Below, piece after piece: positions 24,963-34,131 of a DNA stretch of 35,753 nt. The stretch is taken from positions 1 to 35,753 of the forward strand of contig CAMNRM010000052.1 of assembly GCA_946553025.1 (NCBI GenBank), given 5' to 3'. The stretch comes from an uncultured Clostridium sp. Lineage in GTDB: Bacteria; Bacillota; Clostridia; Lachnospirales; Lachnospiraceae. The notes below the pieces were generated by a model. That model saw only the letters and a list, made by a program, of their open reading frames with translations. It was not told where the DNA came from and did not search any database. Made by a program: the position numbers and the translations under genes. The number at the start of each line of letters is the position of its first letter. Within the stretch, counting starts at the first letter, position 1.

Positions 24963-26162
24963 TCAGAGGAAGTCCGTATACAGATCTTCAAAATAATCTT
25001 TCTTCCCGACAGCCTTTCCCTGGAAATAATATATCCGGGGAATCCTCTTTCCTAAATTGCAGAGGATTTCATAGTGGAAGCCGCCGCCTGCCCGCGCCAG
25101 GTCCTCAACAAGGATCTCCTCACCCCCGTCCCGGCCAATCAGTGTCACCGCATCCCCTTTTTTCGCCTCACCGATATGGCTGACGTCCACCATCATCTGA
25201 TCCATACAGACACGACCTAAGATCGGTGCCCGTTTTCCGCAGATTAAGACCTCGCCTTTTCCGGAAAGATTTCTTGGATAGCCGTCCCCGTAACCCACGG
25301 GGATGGTTGCAATGGTTTTTCTTTCATCCGCCCGGTAAGTTCCCCCGTAGCTCACCTCATCCCCCGGTTCAATGGTTTTCATCCAGGTAATATAGCTTTT
25401 CAGCGTCAGGGCGGGACGAAGCCTTACCTGCTCCTTTTTTACTTCGTCGGACGGATACAGACCGTACATGGCAATCCCCGCCCGCGCCCAGGTCAGTTCT
25501 GTTCCCAGGCGGTCAATAATTCCCGCACTGTTTGCACAGTGCTTTACCGGGATATCCACCCCCCGTTCTTTTAAAAGTTCCAGGAAATGCAAAAACCTCT
25601 CGATCTGCTTTTCTGTTTTTGCTTTATCGGCTTCATCCGCCGTGGCAAAATGGGTAAAAATCCCCTCAAGAACGATCGAGGGAAGCCCTGCCATCTCCTG
25701 CACCATATCTGCTGACGCTTCATCCGGTTTCATTCCAATCCGGCTCATCCCCGTATCGACAGCCAGATGCAGGGCAGCTTTTTTCCCCGCCTTTGCCGCT
25801 TCCCGAAAAAAGCCTTCCATCTCCTCCCGGCTAAACATCACCGGACGGATTTCCTGCGCAATCAGTTCCCCGTACCAGCTTTCATGCACCGGACCCAAAA
25901 TCAGTATCGGCTTTTCTATCTTATGACGGCGAAGAAGCAGAGCCTCCTGTGCCGTAGCCACGGCATAACCCGCCGCAAACGGGTCAATCGCCCGGGCAAC
26001 CGGCACTGCGCCGTGCCCGTAGCCGTCGGCCTTTACCACACCGATAAGCTGGGTTTTCAAAGGAAGGTTCTTCTTCATCTCCTGCATGTTTTCCCGGATC
26101 GCGTCCAAATCCACCTCGGCGTAAACCCGGTGATATTCCTGTAATTTTCTTTCTTTATCCAT
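24963..26162 (-). CDS. alr: Alanine racemase
   Basis: PLP enzyme making D-alanine for peptidoglycan. The 399-residue protein has IGVVKADGYGHGAVPVA with the PLP lysine K44, WARAGIAMYGLYPS, and the catalytic tyrosine motif EVSYGGTYRADE; MDQMMVDVSH follows. The ATG at 26162 overlaps the upstream nnr stop by eight bases, with AGGAGG about 15 bases before it, indicating translational coupling. The order nnr-alr-mazF is common in Firmicutes. Confidence 0.95.
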   Translation of the reverse strand: MDKERKLQEYHRVYAEVDLDAIRENMQEMKKNLPLKTQLIGVVKADGYGHGAVPVARAIDPFAAGYAVATAQEALLLRRHKIEKPILILGPVHESWYGELIAQEIRPVMFSREEMEGFFREAAKAGKKAALHLAVDTGMSRIGMKPDEASADMVQEMAGLPSIVLEGIFTHFATADEADKAKTEKQIERFLHFLELLKERGVDIPVKHCANSAGIIDRLGTELTWARAGIAMYGLYPSDEVKKEQVRLRPALTLKSYITWMKTIEPGDEVSYGGTYRADERKTIATIPVGYGDGYPRNLSGKGEVLICGKRAPILGRVCMDQMMVDVSHIGEAKKGDAVTLIGRDGGEEILVEDLARAGGGFHYEILCNLGKRIPRIYYFQGKAVGKKDYFEDLYTDFL

Positions 26163-27717
26163 GTCTGTGCACTTCGTCCTCCTGCTTAAACAATCTCCCG
26201 GCATAGTCCGCCAGTTCCCCTGCCAGCATCCCGTAGCTTCCGTTTTCCTTCCGGTACTCGTCCCCGGCAAGACCGTGGAGGTAAACGCCAAGGATGGTTC
26301 CCTCCATCTCGTCCATTCCCTGGGCCAGCAGCGCCGCGATCATCCCGGTAAGGACATCGCCGGAACCCGCCTTTGCCATGGCACTGTTTCCGCTGGTATT
26401 GATATACATTCTTCCGTCCCGCAGGGCAACTGCCGTGGCAGCATCCTTGAGCACACAGGTGATCCCGTAATGGGCGGCATACTCGGCGGCTGTCCCGGGC
26501 ACATCCTGCTGAATCTCGCTTATGGACTTTCCGGTGAGCCTGGCCATCTCGCCAAGATGCGGGGTGATAATAATATTTTCCGTAAAATACCCGCACATAT
26601 AGGGATGCGCGGCAATCATATTTAATGCGTCGGCGTCCACGACAATCGGCGTGCAGGCAATGGTCAGCACCATCTCCGTCAGGGCCTCCACATAGGCCGC
26701 CTTTCCCAGTCCCGGCCCCAGAACCACAACATCTGCCCATTCGCAGTTTTCCTCGAGCATGGGACGGAAATTTTCCGGATTTTCATGGAACTGCTCCCCG
26801 CTGTAGGTTTCCAGGATGGCTTCGGCAAGCCTGGCCTGCAAAAATTCCCGGTTTTCCTCCACGGTCAGGATCTTTACCAGCCCTGCACCCGCACGGTAGG
26901 CCGCCAGTGCAGAAAGATAGGCGGCCCCGCCCATATTCTTTGACCCGGCAACGATAAGCACCTTTCCAAAGCTTCCCTTATTGGCATAGGCCGGGCGCAG
27001 GGGAATCCTTTCCTTATCCTCCGGCCCATAGGTAAATGCATAGTTTTCCTTTCCTCTGTCTGCCCCTTTTTCATTATCCCAAAAAGAAAGCGGAGGAAAA
27101 CCAATATCGGCCACAATCACCTGCCCGCTGTAGTCCTTTCCCGGATAGAGCACAGTTCCCAGTTTTTCCCATCCAAAGGTTACGGTAACATCTGCCTTTA
27201 GCGCTGCGCCTAAAATCTGTCCGCTCTCAGCAGAAATCCCGGAGGGAAGATCCACAGCCACGGTAAGCCTGGGTTTTGCCCTTTTTAACATCGTGAAAAA
27301 ATCCAGAAACTCTTTCTCCACCGGACGGGACAGTCCCACGCCAAAGACGGCATCCACCAGCACGTCGCAGCTTCCGGGAATAAACTCCTGAAAGGAAATC
27401 ATGCTGATGCCAAGATTTTCTGCAATCGCAGCCTGACGTTTAAACTCCTCGCTTCCCTTTTCCCGGTTTCCGATATAAACCACCATCGCCGGATACCCGG
27501 CCAGATGCAGAAGGCGTGCCACAGCTACACCGTCAGCCCCATTATTCCCGCAGCCGCAGGCACACCAGATTTTTTCGGTCTTTTCTGTCCGCTTTTTCAC
27601 CTCCTCGGCCACGGCCAGCGCGGCCCTCTCCATCAGCACCATGGAGGGAATCCCGATTTCCATAATCGTTCTGCGGTCAATTTCCTTCATCTGCTTTCCT
27701 GTAAGTAATGCTCTCAT
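26155..27717 (-). CDS. nnr: Bifunctional NAD(P)HX epimerase/dehydratase
   Basis: Repairs hydrated NAD(P)H. The N-terminal epimerase part (about 1-215) contains MKEIDRRTIMEIGIPSMVLM and GCGNNGADGVAVARLLH. The C-terminal ADP-dependent dehydratase part (about 225-515) has a ribokinase-like fold with NKGSFGKVLIVAGS, MGGAAYLSALAAYRAGAGLV, IITPHLGEMARL and NTSGNSAMAKAGSGDVLTGM, which holds the catalytic aspartate. At 520 residues it is full length. The ATG follows GGTGG closely. It lies 21 bases past the rex terminator and overlaps alr. Confidence 0.94.
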   Translation of the reverse strand: MRALLTGKQMKEIDRRTIMEIGIPSMVLMERAALAVAEEVKKRTEKTEKIWCACGCGNNGADGVAVARLLHLAGYPAMVVYIGNREKGSEEFKRQAAIAENLGISMISFQEFIPGSCDVLVDAVFGVGLSRPVEKEFLDFFTMLKRAKPRLTVAVDLPSGISAESGQILGAALKADVTVTFGWEKLGTVLYPGKDYSGQVIVADIGFPPLSFWDNEKGADRGKENYAFTYGPEDKERIPLRPAYANKGSFGKVLIVAGSKNMGGAAYLSALAAYRAGAGLVKILTVEENREFLQARLAEAILETYSGEQFHENPENFRPMLEENCEWADVVVLGPGLGKAAYVEALTEMVLTIACTPIVVDADALNMIAAHPYMCGYFTENIIITPHLGEMARLTGKSISEIQQDVPGTAAEYAAHYGITCVLKDAATAVALRDGRMYINTSGNSAMAKAGSGDVLTGMIAALLAQGMDEMEGTILGVYLHGLAGDEYRKENGSYGMLAGELADYAGRLFKQEDEVHRHG

Positions 27718-27737
27718 CTTCCACCCGCCCTTTCCTG

Positions 27738-27777
27738 AAAAAAGCCGGCAACAGTTCCTTGTCTGCTTGCCGGCTTT
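27738..27777 (-). terminator. Terminator of rex
   Basis: A perfect 11-bp stem AAAGCCGGCAA (27741-27751) / TTGCCGGCTTT (27767-27777) with six T following on the minus strand. Confidence 0.85.
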
Positions 27778-27789
27778 CTCTGTCCGTTT

Positions 27790-28449
27790 CTAAGATTCTT
27801 TTTGTTCTCTCTCTTTCTGATCCTGCATATTGCAAACCCGGTAGGAAAGCCGCATCAGGCTTTCGGAGAGATGGACATTTTCCACGACAACATCATCGGG
27901 AACGACAAGATCGGTGTGGGCAAAATTCCAAATCGCCTTCACCCCGGCCTTCACCAGACGGTCGGCAATCTCCGGAGCCTTGGTTTTTGGGATCGTTAAT
28001 GCGGCAATCTGCACCTCATTTTCCACAATAAAATTCTCCAGATCCTCCACACCCCGTATCTCAATACCACGCACCACCAGTCCGATTAAACGGGGATTAA
28101 TATCGAACATTCCCTTAATCATAAATCCCCTTTTTTCAAAATTCGCATAGTTGGCAATGGCCTGACCCAGATTTCCCGCCCCGATAATAATAATATTATG
28201 CTGGCGGTCAATTCCCAGGATTTTTGCAATTTCCGTGTACAGATACTTTACATTATATCCATATCCCTGCTGCCCAAAGCCGCCGAAATTATTCAAATCC
28301 TGGCGGATCTGCGAAGCGGTTACTTTCATCCGGGTACTTAAATCATTGGAAGAAATCCGCTCTACTCCGTCTTCCAGCAGTTCTCCCAGATACCGATAAT
28401 ACCGGGGCAGCCTGGAAATTACAGCTTTAGAAATTTCTTTATGCTCCAC
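27790..28449 (-). CDS. rex: Redox-sensing transcriptional repressor Rex
   Basis: A 219-residue repressor that senses the NADH/NAD+ ratio. The N-terminal winged helix has ISKAVISRLPRYYRYL and VTASQIRQDLNNFGGFGQQG; the Rossmann domain has IIIIGAGNLGQAIANY and ends with the domain-swap helix near VHLSESLMRLSYRV. I start at GTG 28449, with GGAG eight bases upstream; an earlier GTG sits on the ribosome binding site. It is transcribed alone from a consensus promoter at 28545-28573 and has its own terminator. Typical targets are fermentation and butyrate genes, none of which is adjacent here. Confidence 0.95.
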   Translation of the reverse strand: MEHKEISKAVISRLPRYYRYLGELLEDGVERISSNDLSTRMKVTASQIRQDLNNFGGFGQQGYGYNVKYLYTEIAKILGIDRQHNIIIIGAGNLGQAIANYANFEKRGFMIKGMFDINPRLIGLVVRGIEIRGVEDLENFIVENEVQIAALTIPKTKAPEIADRLVKAGVKAIWNFAHTDLVVPDDVVVENVHLSESLMRLSYRVCNMQDQKEREQKES

Positions 28450-28544
28450 GCATTTCACTCCTTTTTTTCATGTGTACGGATAAGCTTTCCCCTGCACACG
28501 CACACACGATTATTCTTTTTCCTGACTTATTTCCTCTGTATTCT

Positions 28545-28573
28545 ATTATAGGTGTATGTGAAATCATTGTCAA
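28545..28573 (-). promoter_or_regulatory. Perfect consensus sigma-A promoter of rex
   Basis: TTGACA (28568-28573), a 17-base spacer and TATAAT (28545-28550) on the minus strand, 12 of 12 positions to consensus. The spacer contains TTTCACA, a partial Rex half-site. Confidence 0.85.
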
Positions 28574-28588
28574 ACGAATTTTCATCTC

Positions 28589-28617
28589 TTGCAAAAAAAT
28601 AGCGTCTATATTATACT
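28589..28617 (+). promoter_or_regulatory. Promoter of the ABC-F gene
   Basis: TTGCAA (28589-28594), a 17-base spacer and TATACT (28612-28617) on the plus strand. The leader of about 70 bases contains stem CTATGG/CCATAG at 28630-28666, which might affect expression. Confidence 0.55.
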
Positions 28618-28694
28618 AATATTGCTATTTCTATGGGTATTTCCTATACAATATTCTGTATCCATAGCACCCACGGATGAACAGGAGGATTTTC

Positions 28695-30698
28695 ATGATT
28701 TTATCATGCAGTAATATAAGTAAAGCGTTTGGAAGTGAAGTGATTTTAGAAAACATCTCCTTCCATATCGAAGAACACGAAAAAGCTGCCGTTGTCGGCA
28801 TTAACGGTGCCGGAAAAACCACACTGTTAAAAATCATTATCGGAGAACTTCCCGCCGATTCCGGGAATGTCATTATCGCCAGGGGAAAAACCATCGGCTA
28901 TCTTGCCCAGCACCAGGATTTAGAGAGCAGCCGGACGATTTACGAAGAAGTTTTGGAAATCAAGCGGCCGCTTATCCAGATGGAAGAACGCATTCGCCAT
29001 CTCGAAAAAGAGATGAAGCACGTCCAGGGCGATGCGCTTGAATCCATGTTTTCCGAATACAGCCGCTTAAATCATCAGTTTGAATTAGAAAACGGCTACG
29101 CCTACCAGAGCGAGGTTATCGGGGTATTAAAGGGTCTGGGATTTGGCGAAGATGAGTTTGAAAAGAAGGTCAACACCCTCTCCGGAGGTCAGAAAACCAG
29201 GGTTTCTTTAGGGCGTCTTCTTCTGTCCAACCCGGATATCATCCTGCTTGACGAGCCGACAAACCATCTGGATATGGAGTCCATCGCCTGGCTGGAAAAC
29301 TACCTGCTCAACTATAAAGGAAGTGTAATTATCGTTGCCCATGACCGCTTTTTTCTTAACCGCGTAGTAAAAAAAGTCATTGAACTGGATCGCGGACACA
29401 GCCAGGTTTACCTGGGCAATTACGACGCCTACAGCCAGAAACGCGCCATGCTCCGCCAGGCACAGATGAAGGCTTATCTTAACCAGCAGCAGGAAATTAA
29501 ACACCAGCAGGAAGTCATCGCCAAACTAAAATCATTTAACCGGGAAAAGTCCATAAAGAGGGCGGAAAGCCGGGAAAAAATGCTTGCAAAAATAGAAGTT
29601 TTGGACAAGCCCACCGAGGTTAATGATGCTATGCACATCATCCTTGAACCGCGGACAGAGAGCGGAAACGATGTGCTTTCCATCCGCAATTTATCCAAAT
29701 CTTTTGGCCCGCTGAAGCTTTTTTCTCACGTCGATATGGAGATTAAACGCGGGGAACGGGTTGCCATTATCGGCAATAACGGCACGGGAAAATCTACGCT
29801 GTTAAAAATTATTATGGACAGACTTCCCGCCGATACCGGCCAAATCCGTCCCGGGACAAAGGTTCATGTGGGCTACTACGACCAGGAACAGCAGGTTCTC
29901 CACCAGGAAAAAACCATCTTTGATGAAATCCAGGACGAGTATCCGGACATGGACAATACCCGTGTGCGCAGTGTCCTTGCCGCCTTTTTATTTACCGGGG
30001 ATGATGTATTTAAGCAGATTTCCGAGTTAAGCGGCGGCGAGCGCGGAAGGGTTTCCCTGGCAAAGCTCATGCTCTCCGAGGCTAATTTTCTGATTCTCGA
30101 CGAGCCGACAAACCACCTGGATATTACCTCAAAAGAAATCTTAGAGGACACTTTAAATCACTATACTGGAACCGTCCTCTATGTTTCCCACGACCGGTAT
30201 TTTATCAATAAAACCGCTACAAGAATCCTGGAATTAACCGGCCAGACCTTTATCCAGTACCTGGGAAATTACGACTATTATCTGGAAAAAAAAGAAGAAC
30301 TGACCAGGGTTTTTACCGGGCAGGAAATCACCGGAGCCGATAAAATACCCGGCAAAGTTTCTGATCCCCTTGCCGGACTGACGGTGAAAAATATCGTCGG
30401 TTTTACGGGAACGGAAAAGGAAGAAACCGCTGCATCAGAAAACAAAGGCAGGGTGGACTGGAAGGCCCAAAAGGAGGAACAGGCAAGGCTTCGCAAGCGT
30501 CAGAATGACTTAAAGAAAACCGAAGATGCCATCCACCGCCTGGAAGTCCGGGACGGGGAAATCGATGAACTTTTAACCCGGCCGGAGATTTACACCGACG
30601 TGGCAAAGCTTGTGGAATTAAACCAGGAAAAAGAAAAACTCACACAGGAACTTGAAGAACTTTATGCGGTCTGGGAAGAACTTGCGGAGGAAGAATGA
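28695..30698 (+). CDS. ABC-F family ATPase (YdiF/Uup-like)
   Basis: A 667-residue soluble protein with two ABC ATPase domains and no membrane part, acting on the ribosome. Domain 1: GINGAGKTTLLK, LSGGQKTRVSLGRLL, IILLDEPTNHLDM. The interdomain linker at about 240-310 is rich in charged residues and contains REKSIKRAESREKMLAKIE. Domain 2: GNNGTGKSTLLK, LSGGERGRVSLAKLM, FLILDEPTNHLDI. A C-terminal coiled coil follows a polar spacer (from about 580 to the end). The ATG at 28695 has AGGAGG six bases upstream. The length and C-terminal extension fit the housekeeping YdiF-like group better than antibiotic-resistance members, but resistance cannot be excluded. Confidence 0.94.
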   Translation: MILSCSNISKAFGSEVILENISFHIEEHEKAAVVGINGAGKTTLLKIIIGELPADSGNVIIARGKTIGYLAQHQDLESSRTIYEEVLEIKRPLIQMEERIRHLEKEMKHVQGDALESMFSEYSRLNHQFELENGYAYQSEVIGVLKGLGFGEDEFEKKVNTLSGGQKTRVSLGRLLLSNPDIILLDEPTNHLDMESIAWLENYLLNYKGSVIIVAHDRFFLNRVVKKVIELDRGHSQVYLGNYDAYSQKRAMLRQAQMKAYLNQQQEIKHQQEVIAKLKSFNREKSIKRAESREKMLAKIEVLDKPTEVNDAMHIILEPRTESGNDVLSIRNLSKSFGPLKLFSHVDMEIKRGERVAIIGNNGTGKSTLLKIIMDRLPADTGQIRPGTKVHVGYYDQEQQVLHQEKTIFDEIQDEYPDMDNTRVRSVLAAFLFTGDDVFKQISELSGGERGRVSLAKLMLSEANFLILDEPTNHLDITSKEILEDTLNHYTGTVLYVSHDRYFINKTATRILELTGQTFIQYLGNYDYYLEKKEELTRVFTGQEITGADKIPGKVSDPLAGLTVKNIVGFTGTEKEETAASENKGRVDWKAQKEEQARLRKRQNDLKKTEDAIHRLEVRDGEIDELLTRPEIYTDVAKLVELNQEKEKLTQELEELYAVWEELAEEE

Positions 30699-30736
30699 AA
30701 AAAGCCCCTTAAACCTAAAGAAAGGAAGCAAAAATC

Positions 30737-30952
30737 ATGGAACGATGCAAACGCCCCCTCGCCATTCTCTGTCTGGTTCTTATGGGCATCCTGATTCTTG
30801 GTGCCCTGGTTCTGGCCGTTATCGGAACCGAAGACGCCCTGCGCCTTTTAATGGCCGACTTATTCTGCCTGATGGTGGTTCCCGCAGTCTTTTATGGCTA
30901 TCTGCTGGTGCTGAAATTTAAGAAAAAAAGCGATGACGAGCGGAAGGATTGA
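30737..30952 (+). CDS. Small two-helix membrane protein, unknown
   Basis: A 71-residue protein with two hydrophobic stretches, LAILCLVLMGILILGALVLAV (two overlapping blocks, about 8-29) and LFCLMVVPAVFYGYLLVL (about 42-59), and a lysine-rich end KFKKKSDDERKD. AAAGGA lies ten bases upstream of the ATG, and the gene starts 38 bases after the ABC-F stop, so the two are probably cotranscribed. No known family was recognised. Confidence 0.65.
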   Translation: MERCKRPLAILCLVLMGILILGALVLAVIGTEDALRLLMADLFCLMVVPAVFYGYLLVLKFKKKSDDERKD

Positions 30953-30977
30953 AGTATGTTTGAATTTTTATTTGTTT

Positions 30978-31007
30978 TTGATATAAATACTTATAAGTTT
31001 ATCTAAT
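30978..31007 (+). promoter_or_regulatory. Possible upstream promoter before purA
   Basis: TTGATA (30978-30983), an 18-base spacer and TCTAAT (31002-31007). It is weaker in context than the candidate nearer the leader RNA. Confidence 0.35.
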
Positions 31008-31038
31008 AAATAGTCAGGTAATTAGTATAAATATTTTC

Positions 31039-31067
31039 TTTACTTATGGAAGATTTTGTTGTAAATT
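31039..31067 (+). promoter_or_regulatory. Probable purA promoter
   Basis: TTTACT (31039-31044), a 17-base spacer and TAAATT (31062-31067). Transcription would start near 31073, exactly where the folded leader begins. Confidence 0.5.
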
Positions 31068-31073
31068 AATAGA

Positions 31074-31141
31074 GGAGTGCTTAAACACCCGTTTCCGAAG
31101 AAAATATAAGAGGAACGGGCTGCTGTCTGCACAGGTGCTCC
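31074..31141 (+). promoter_or_regulatory. Possible structured leader (three-way junction) of purA
   Basis: A closing stem GGAGTGC (31074-31080) / GTGCTCC (31135-31141, two wobble pairs) encloses stem CCCGTTTCC/GGAACGGG (31088-31096/31112-31119) and stem CTGT/ACAG (31123-31126/31131-31134). This leaves a small junction. A further GGG/CCC hairpin sits just before the purA ribosome binding site. No known riboswitch consensus was recognised: the purine riboswitch core and the ZTP motif are both absent. Could be a novel leader or chance pairing. Confidence 0.4.
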
Positions 31142-31184
31142 ATGCAGTAAAAGAACAGGGGATAATCCCAAAGGAGGAATACTT

Positions 31185-32468
31185 ATGGTTAGAGCTATCG
31201 TAGGCGCCAACTGGGGTGACGAGGGCAAAGGAAAAATTACGGACATGCTGGCAAAAGAATCGGATATTATTATCCGCTTCCAGGGCGGAAGCAATGCCGG
31301 GCATACGATTATTAATAATTACGGCAAGTTTGCCCTTCATCTTCTGCCTTCCGGTGTATTTTACCAGCACACCACCAGTATTATCGGAAACGGAGTGGCA
31401 CTGAACATTCCCTACTTAATTAATGAAATCAACACTCTGATCGAGCGCGGTGTTCCCAAGCCAAAGATTCTGGTTTCCGACCGTGCGCAGATTATGATGC
31501 CTTATCATGTGCTGTTTGATACCTGTGAGGAGGCACGGCTTGCCGGAAAATCTTTCGGCTCCACCAAATCAGGCATTGCTCCTTTCTATTCGGATAAATT
31601 TGCAAAAATCGGTATCCAGGTCAGCGAGCTTTTTGATGAAGAGGTAATCCGGGAAAAGATTCAGAGAGTTTGCGACCTTAAAAATGTGCTCCTGGAACAT
31701 TTATACCACCAGCCATTGTTAAATCCGGACGAACTTCTGGAAACCTGTCATCAGTACAGAGATATGATTGCTCCTTATGTCTGTGATGTATCGGCCTACC
31801 TTCAGGATGCATTAAAGGAAGGAAAAACCATCTTATTGGAAGGCCAGCTCGGATCGCTAAAAGATCCGGATCACGGCATTTACCCGATGGTTACTTCTTC
31901 GTCCACATTAGCGGCCTACGGCGCTATCGGCGCAGGTATTCCGCCCTATGAGATTAAGGATATTATAACCGTTGTTAAGGCTTACTCCAGCGCCGTAGGT
32001 GCAGGTGCCTTTGTCAGTGAGATTTTCGGCGATGAAGCCGACGAACTGCGCCGCAGAGGCGGAGATGGCGGAGAGTTCGGCGCTACCACCGGCCGTCCGC
32101 GGAGAATGGGATGGTTTGACGCCGTTGCCACCCGCTACGGCTGCCGGATTCAGGGCGCGACCGAAGTTGCCTTTACCGTCCTTGATGTACTGGGCTATCT
32201 GGATGAACTTCCGGTATGCGTGGGCTATGAGATTGACGGCAAGGTTACAAAGGATTTCCCGACCACCGTTAAACTGGCCAAGGCAAAACCGGTTTACACC
32301 ACGCTTCCCGGCTGGAAATGCGATATCCGCGGGATTAAAAACTATGAAGAACTGCCGGAGAACTGCCGCAAATATATTGAATTTATCGAAAAAGAAATCC
32401 AGGTTCCGATTACTATGGTATCGAACGGGCCGGGAAGAGATGATATTATTCACCGGGTAAGCAGGTAA
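31185..32468 (+). CDS. purA: Adenylosuccinate synthetase
   Basis: Joins IMP and aspartate with GTP hydrolysis to give adenylosuccinate, the first AMP-specific step. The 427-residue protein begins VRAIVGANWGDEGKGKITD with the GTP-binding GDEGKGK and the catalytic aspartate; FQGGSNAGHTI, STKSGIAPFYSDK, LLEGQLGSLKDPDHG and RPRRMGWFD follow. AAAGGAGG lies seven bases before the ATG. It is transcribed towards purB, which encodes the next enzyme, and the two genes share a bidirectional terminator. Confidence 0.96.
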   Translation: MVRAIVGANWGDEGKGKITDMLAKESDIIIRFQGGSNAGHTIINNYGKFALHLLPSGVFYQHTTSIIGNGVALNIPYLINEINTLIERGVPKPKILVSDRAQIMMPYHVLFDTCEEARLAGKSFGSTKSGIAPFYSDKFAKIGIQVSELFDEEVIREKIQRVCDLKNVLLEHLYHQPLLNPDELLETCHQYRDMIAPYVCDVSAYLQDALKEGKTILLEGQLGSLKDPDHGIYPMVTSSSTLAAYGAIGAGIPPYEIKDIITVVKAYSSAVGAGAFVSEIFGDEADELRRRGGDGGEFGATTGRPRRMGWFDAVATRYGCRIQGATEVAFTVLDVLGYLDELPVCVGYEIDGKVTKDFPTTVKLAKAKPVYTTLPGWKCDIRGIKNYEELPENCRKYIEFIEKEIQVPITMVSNGPGRDDIIHRVSR

Positions 32469-32541
32469 AAATTAACGGATTTTCTGTAAAGCAGGCTATT
32501 ACGTGAACAGTAACGTTATTTCCTGTAAGACAGAGAAAAAA

Positions 32542-32581
32542 GAGGTATTCAGCAAACCACTGCCGAACACCTCCTTTTTTT
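32542..32581. terminator. Bidirectional terminator between purA and purB
   Basis: Stem GAGGT/ACCTC with inner TTC/GAA and GC/GC pairs; T-run at 32575-32581 on the plus strand and A-run at 32536-32541 giving T on the minus strand. An outer GACAG/CTGTC pair extends the stem. Confidence 0.8.
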
Positions 32582-32664
32582 CCTGTCTTTTTATCCTATT
32601 CCTGGGTTTAGATTTCTCTCCCGGGATTCGTTTTCCGTTTTCAGGCTCCGACGGAATTAGAATT

Positions 32665-34095
32665 CTACACGAAAATCTCCGCCTTCATCCCCAAAACCTC
32701 TTTATTCTCCTCGAGTAAGGGGTTTACCACCTCTTCTAAAAACTCTTCCACCTGTTTTGGCGCACGGCCCACGTATTTTATCGGGTCCATGGTCTTTTGC
32801 AGTTCTTCTAAGGTCAGGTTAAAGGCCGGATCGGCGGCAATCAGTTCCAGAAGATTATTCTCCTGTCCGTTCACCTTGACATTTTTCCCGGCTTCCATGG
32901 AAAGGGTGCGGATTTTTTCGTGGAGTTCCTGGCGATCTCCTCCGGCTTTTACGGCATCCATCATAATATTTTCCGTCGCCATAAAGGGAAGTTCCGCCAG
33001 CATGTGCTTTTCAATCACCTTGGGATAAACCACCAGCCCGTCCACAACATTCATATATAAATCCAGGATTCCGTCCACCGCTAAAAAGCCCTCCGGCACG
33101 GAAAGCCGCTTATTCGCCGAATCGTCCAGCGTCCGCTCAAACCACTGGGTGGAGGCAACCAGCATGGGGTTCATCACATCCGCCATCACATAGTTTGCCA
33201 GGGAAGCAATACGTTCGCTGCGCATAGGATTTCGCTTATAGGCCATCGCCGAGGAACCAATCTGGTTTTTCTCAAACGGCTCTTCCACCTCTTTTAAATG
33301 CTGAAGCAGGCGGACGTCATTGGAAAACTTATGTGCGCTCTGGGCAATTCCTGCCAGAACCGAGAGCACGCGGCTGTCAATCTTGCGGGAATAGGTCTGC
33401 CCGGATACGGCGTAGCAGCCGGAAAAGCCCATCTTCTCGGCAATCCTCTGGTCAGCCCTGCGGCATTTTTCATGATCATTATCAAACAATTCCAAAAAGC
33501 TTGCCTGTGTTCCGGTCGTTCCCTTAGAACCCAAAAGCTTCATCGAGGACAGAACATGTTCCAAATCTTCCAAATCCAGAGTCAAATCCATCAGCCAGAG
33601 TGTCGCCCGCTTTCCCACGGTCGTCGGCTGCGCCGGCTGGAAATGGGTGAAGGCCAACGTCGGCTGATTCTTATAGCTGTCGGCAAACTTTGCCAGTTCT
33701 GCAATAACATTCAGCAGCTTTTTCTTTACCAGCAAAAGTGCTTCCGTCATAAGAATAATATCCGTATTATCTCCCACATAGCAGGAGGTTGCCCCCAGAT
33801 GGATAATCCCCTTGGCCTTGGGACACTGCACACCGTAGGCGTACACATGGGACATCACATCGTGGCGGACCAGGCGCTCACGCTCCTTCGCCACATCATA
33901 ATTAATATCCTCTGCATGTGCCTTTAATTCCTCGATCTGCTCGTCCGTAATCGGAAGCCCCAGTTCCTTTTCGGTTTCTGCCAGGGCAATCCACAGCTTT
34001 CTCCAGGTCTTAAACTTCTTATCCGGGGAAAAAATATACTGCATCTCCCGGCTGGCATAGCGCTCAGACAGGGGACTTACGTATCTGTCGTTCAT
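32665..34095 (-). CDS. purB: Adenylosuccinate lyase
   Basis: Cleaves SAICAR to AICAR and adenylosuccinate to AMP. The 476-residue fumarase-superfamily protein contains HLGATSCYVGDNTD, FTHFQPAQPTTVGKRA, and the signature loop IGSSAMAYKRNPMRSE with the catalytic serine. AGGAGG lies five bases before the ATG. It sits 36 bases downstream of purC, which makes its substrate SAICAR, so the pair forms a functional operon. Confidence 0.96.
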   Translation of the reverse strand: MNDRYVSPLSERYASREMQYIFSPDKKFKTWRKLWIALAETEKELGLPITDEQIEELKAHAEDINYDVAKERERLVRHDVMSHVYAYGVQCPKAKGIIHLGATSCYVGDNTDIILMTEALLLVKKKLLNVIAELAKFADSYKNQPTLAFTHFQPAQPTTVGKRATLWLMDLTLDLEDLEHVLSSMKLLGSKGTTGTQASFLELFDNDHEKCRRADQRIAEKMGFSGCYAVSGQTYSRKIDSRVLSVLAGIAQSAHKFSNDVRLLQHLKEVEEPFEKNQIGSSAMAYKRNPMRSERIASLANYVMADVMNPMLVASTQWFERTLDDSANKRLSVPEGFLAVDGILDLYMNVVDGLVVYPKVIEKHMLAELPFMATENIMMDAVKAGGDRQELHEKIRTLSMEAGKNVKVNGQENNLLELIAADPAFNLTLEELQKTMDPIKYVGRAPKQVEEFLEEVVNPLLEENKEVLGMKAEIFV

Positions 34096-34131
34096 AAAAT
34101 CCTCCTGAAATCTTAAAAATCTTAACTCTTT

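Noticed and set aside
31074-31141. Known purine riboswitch
   Set aside because: The conserved junction and loop-loop bases of the purine riboswitch are missing.
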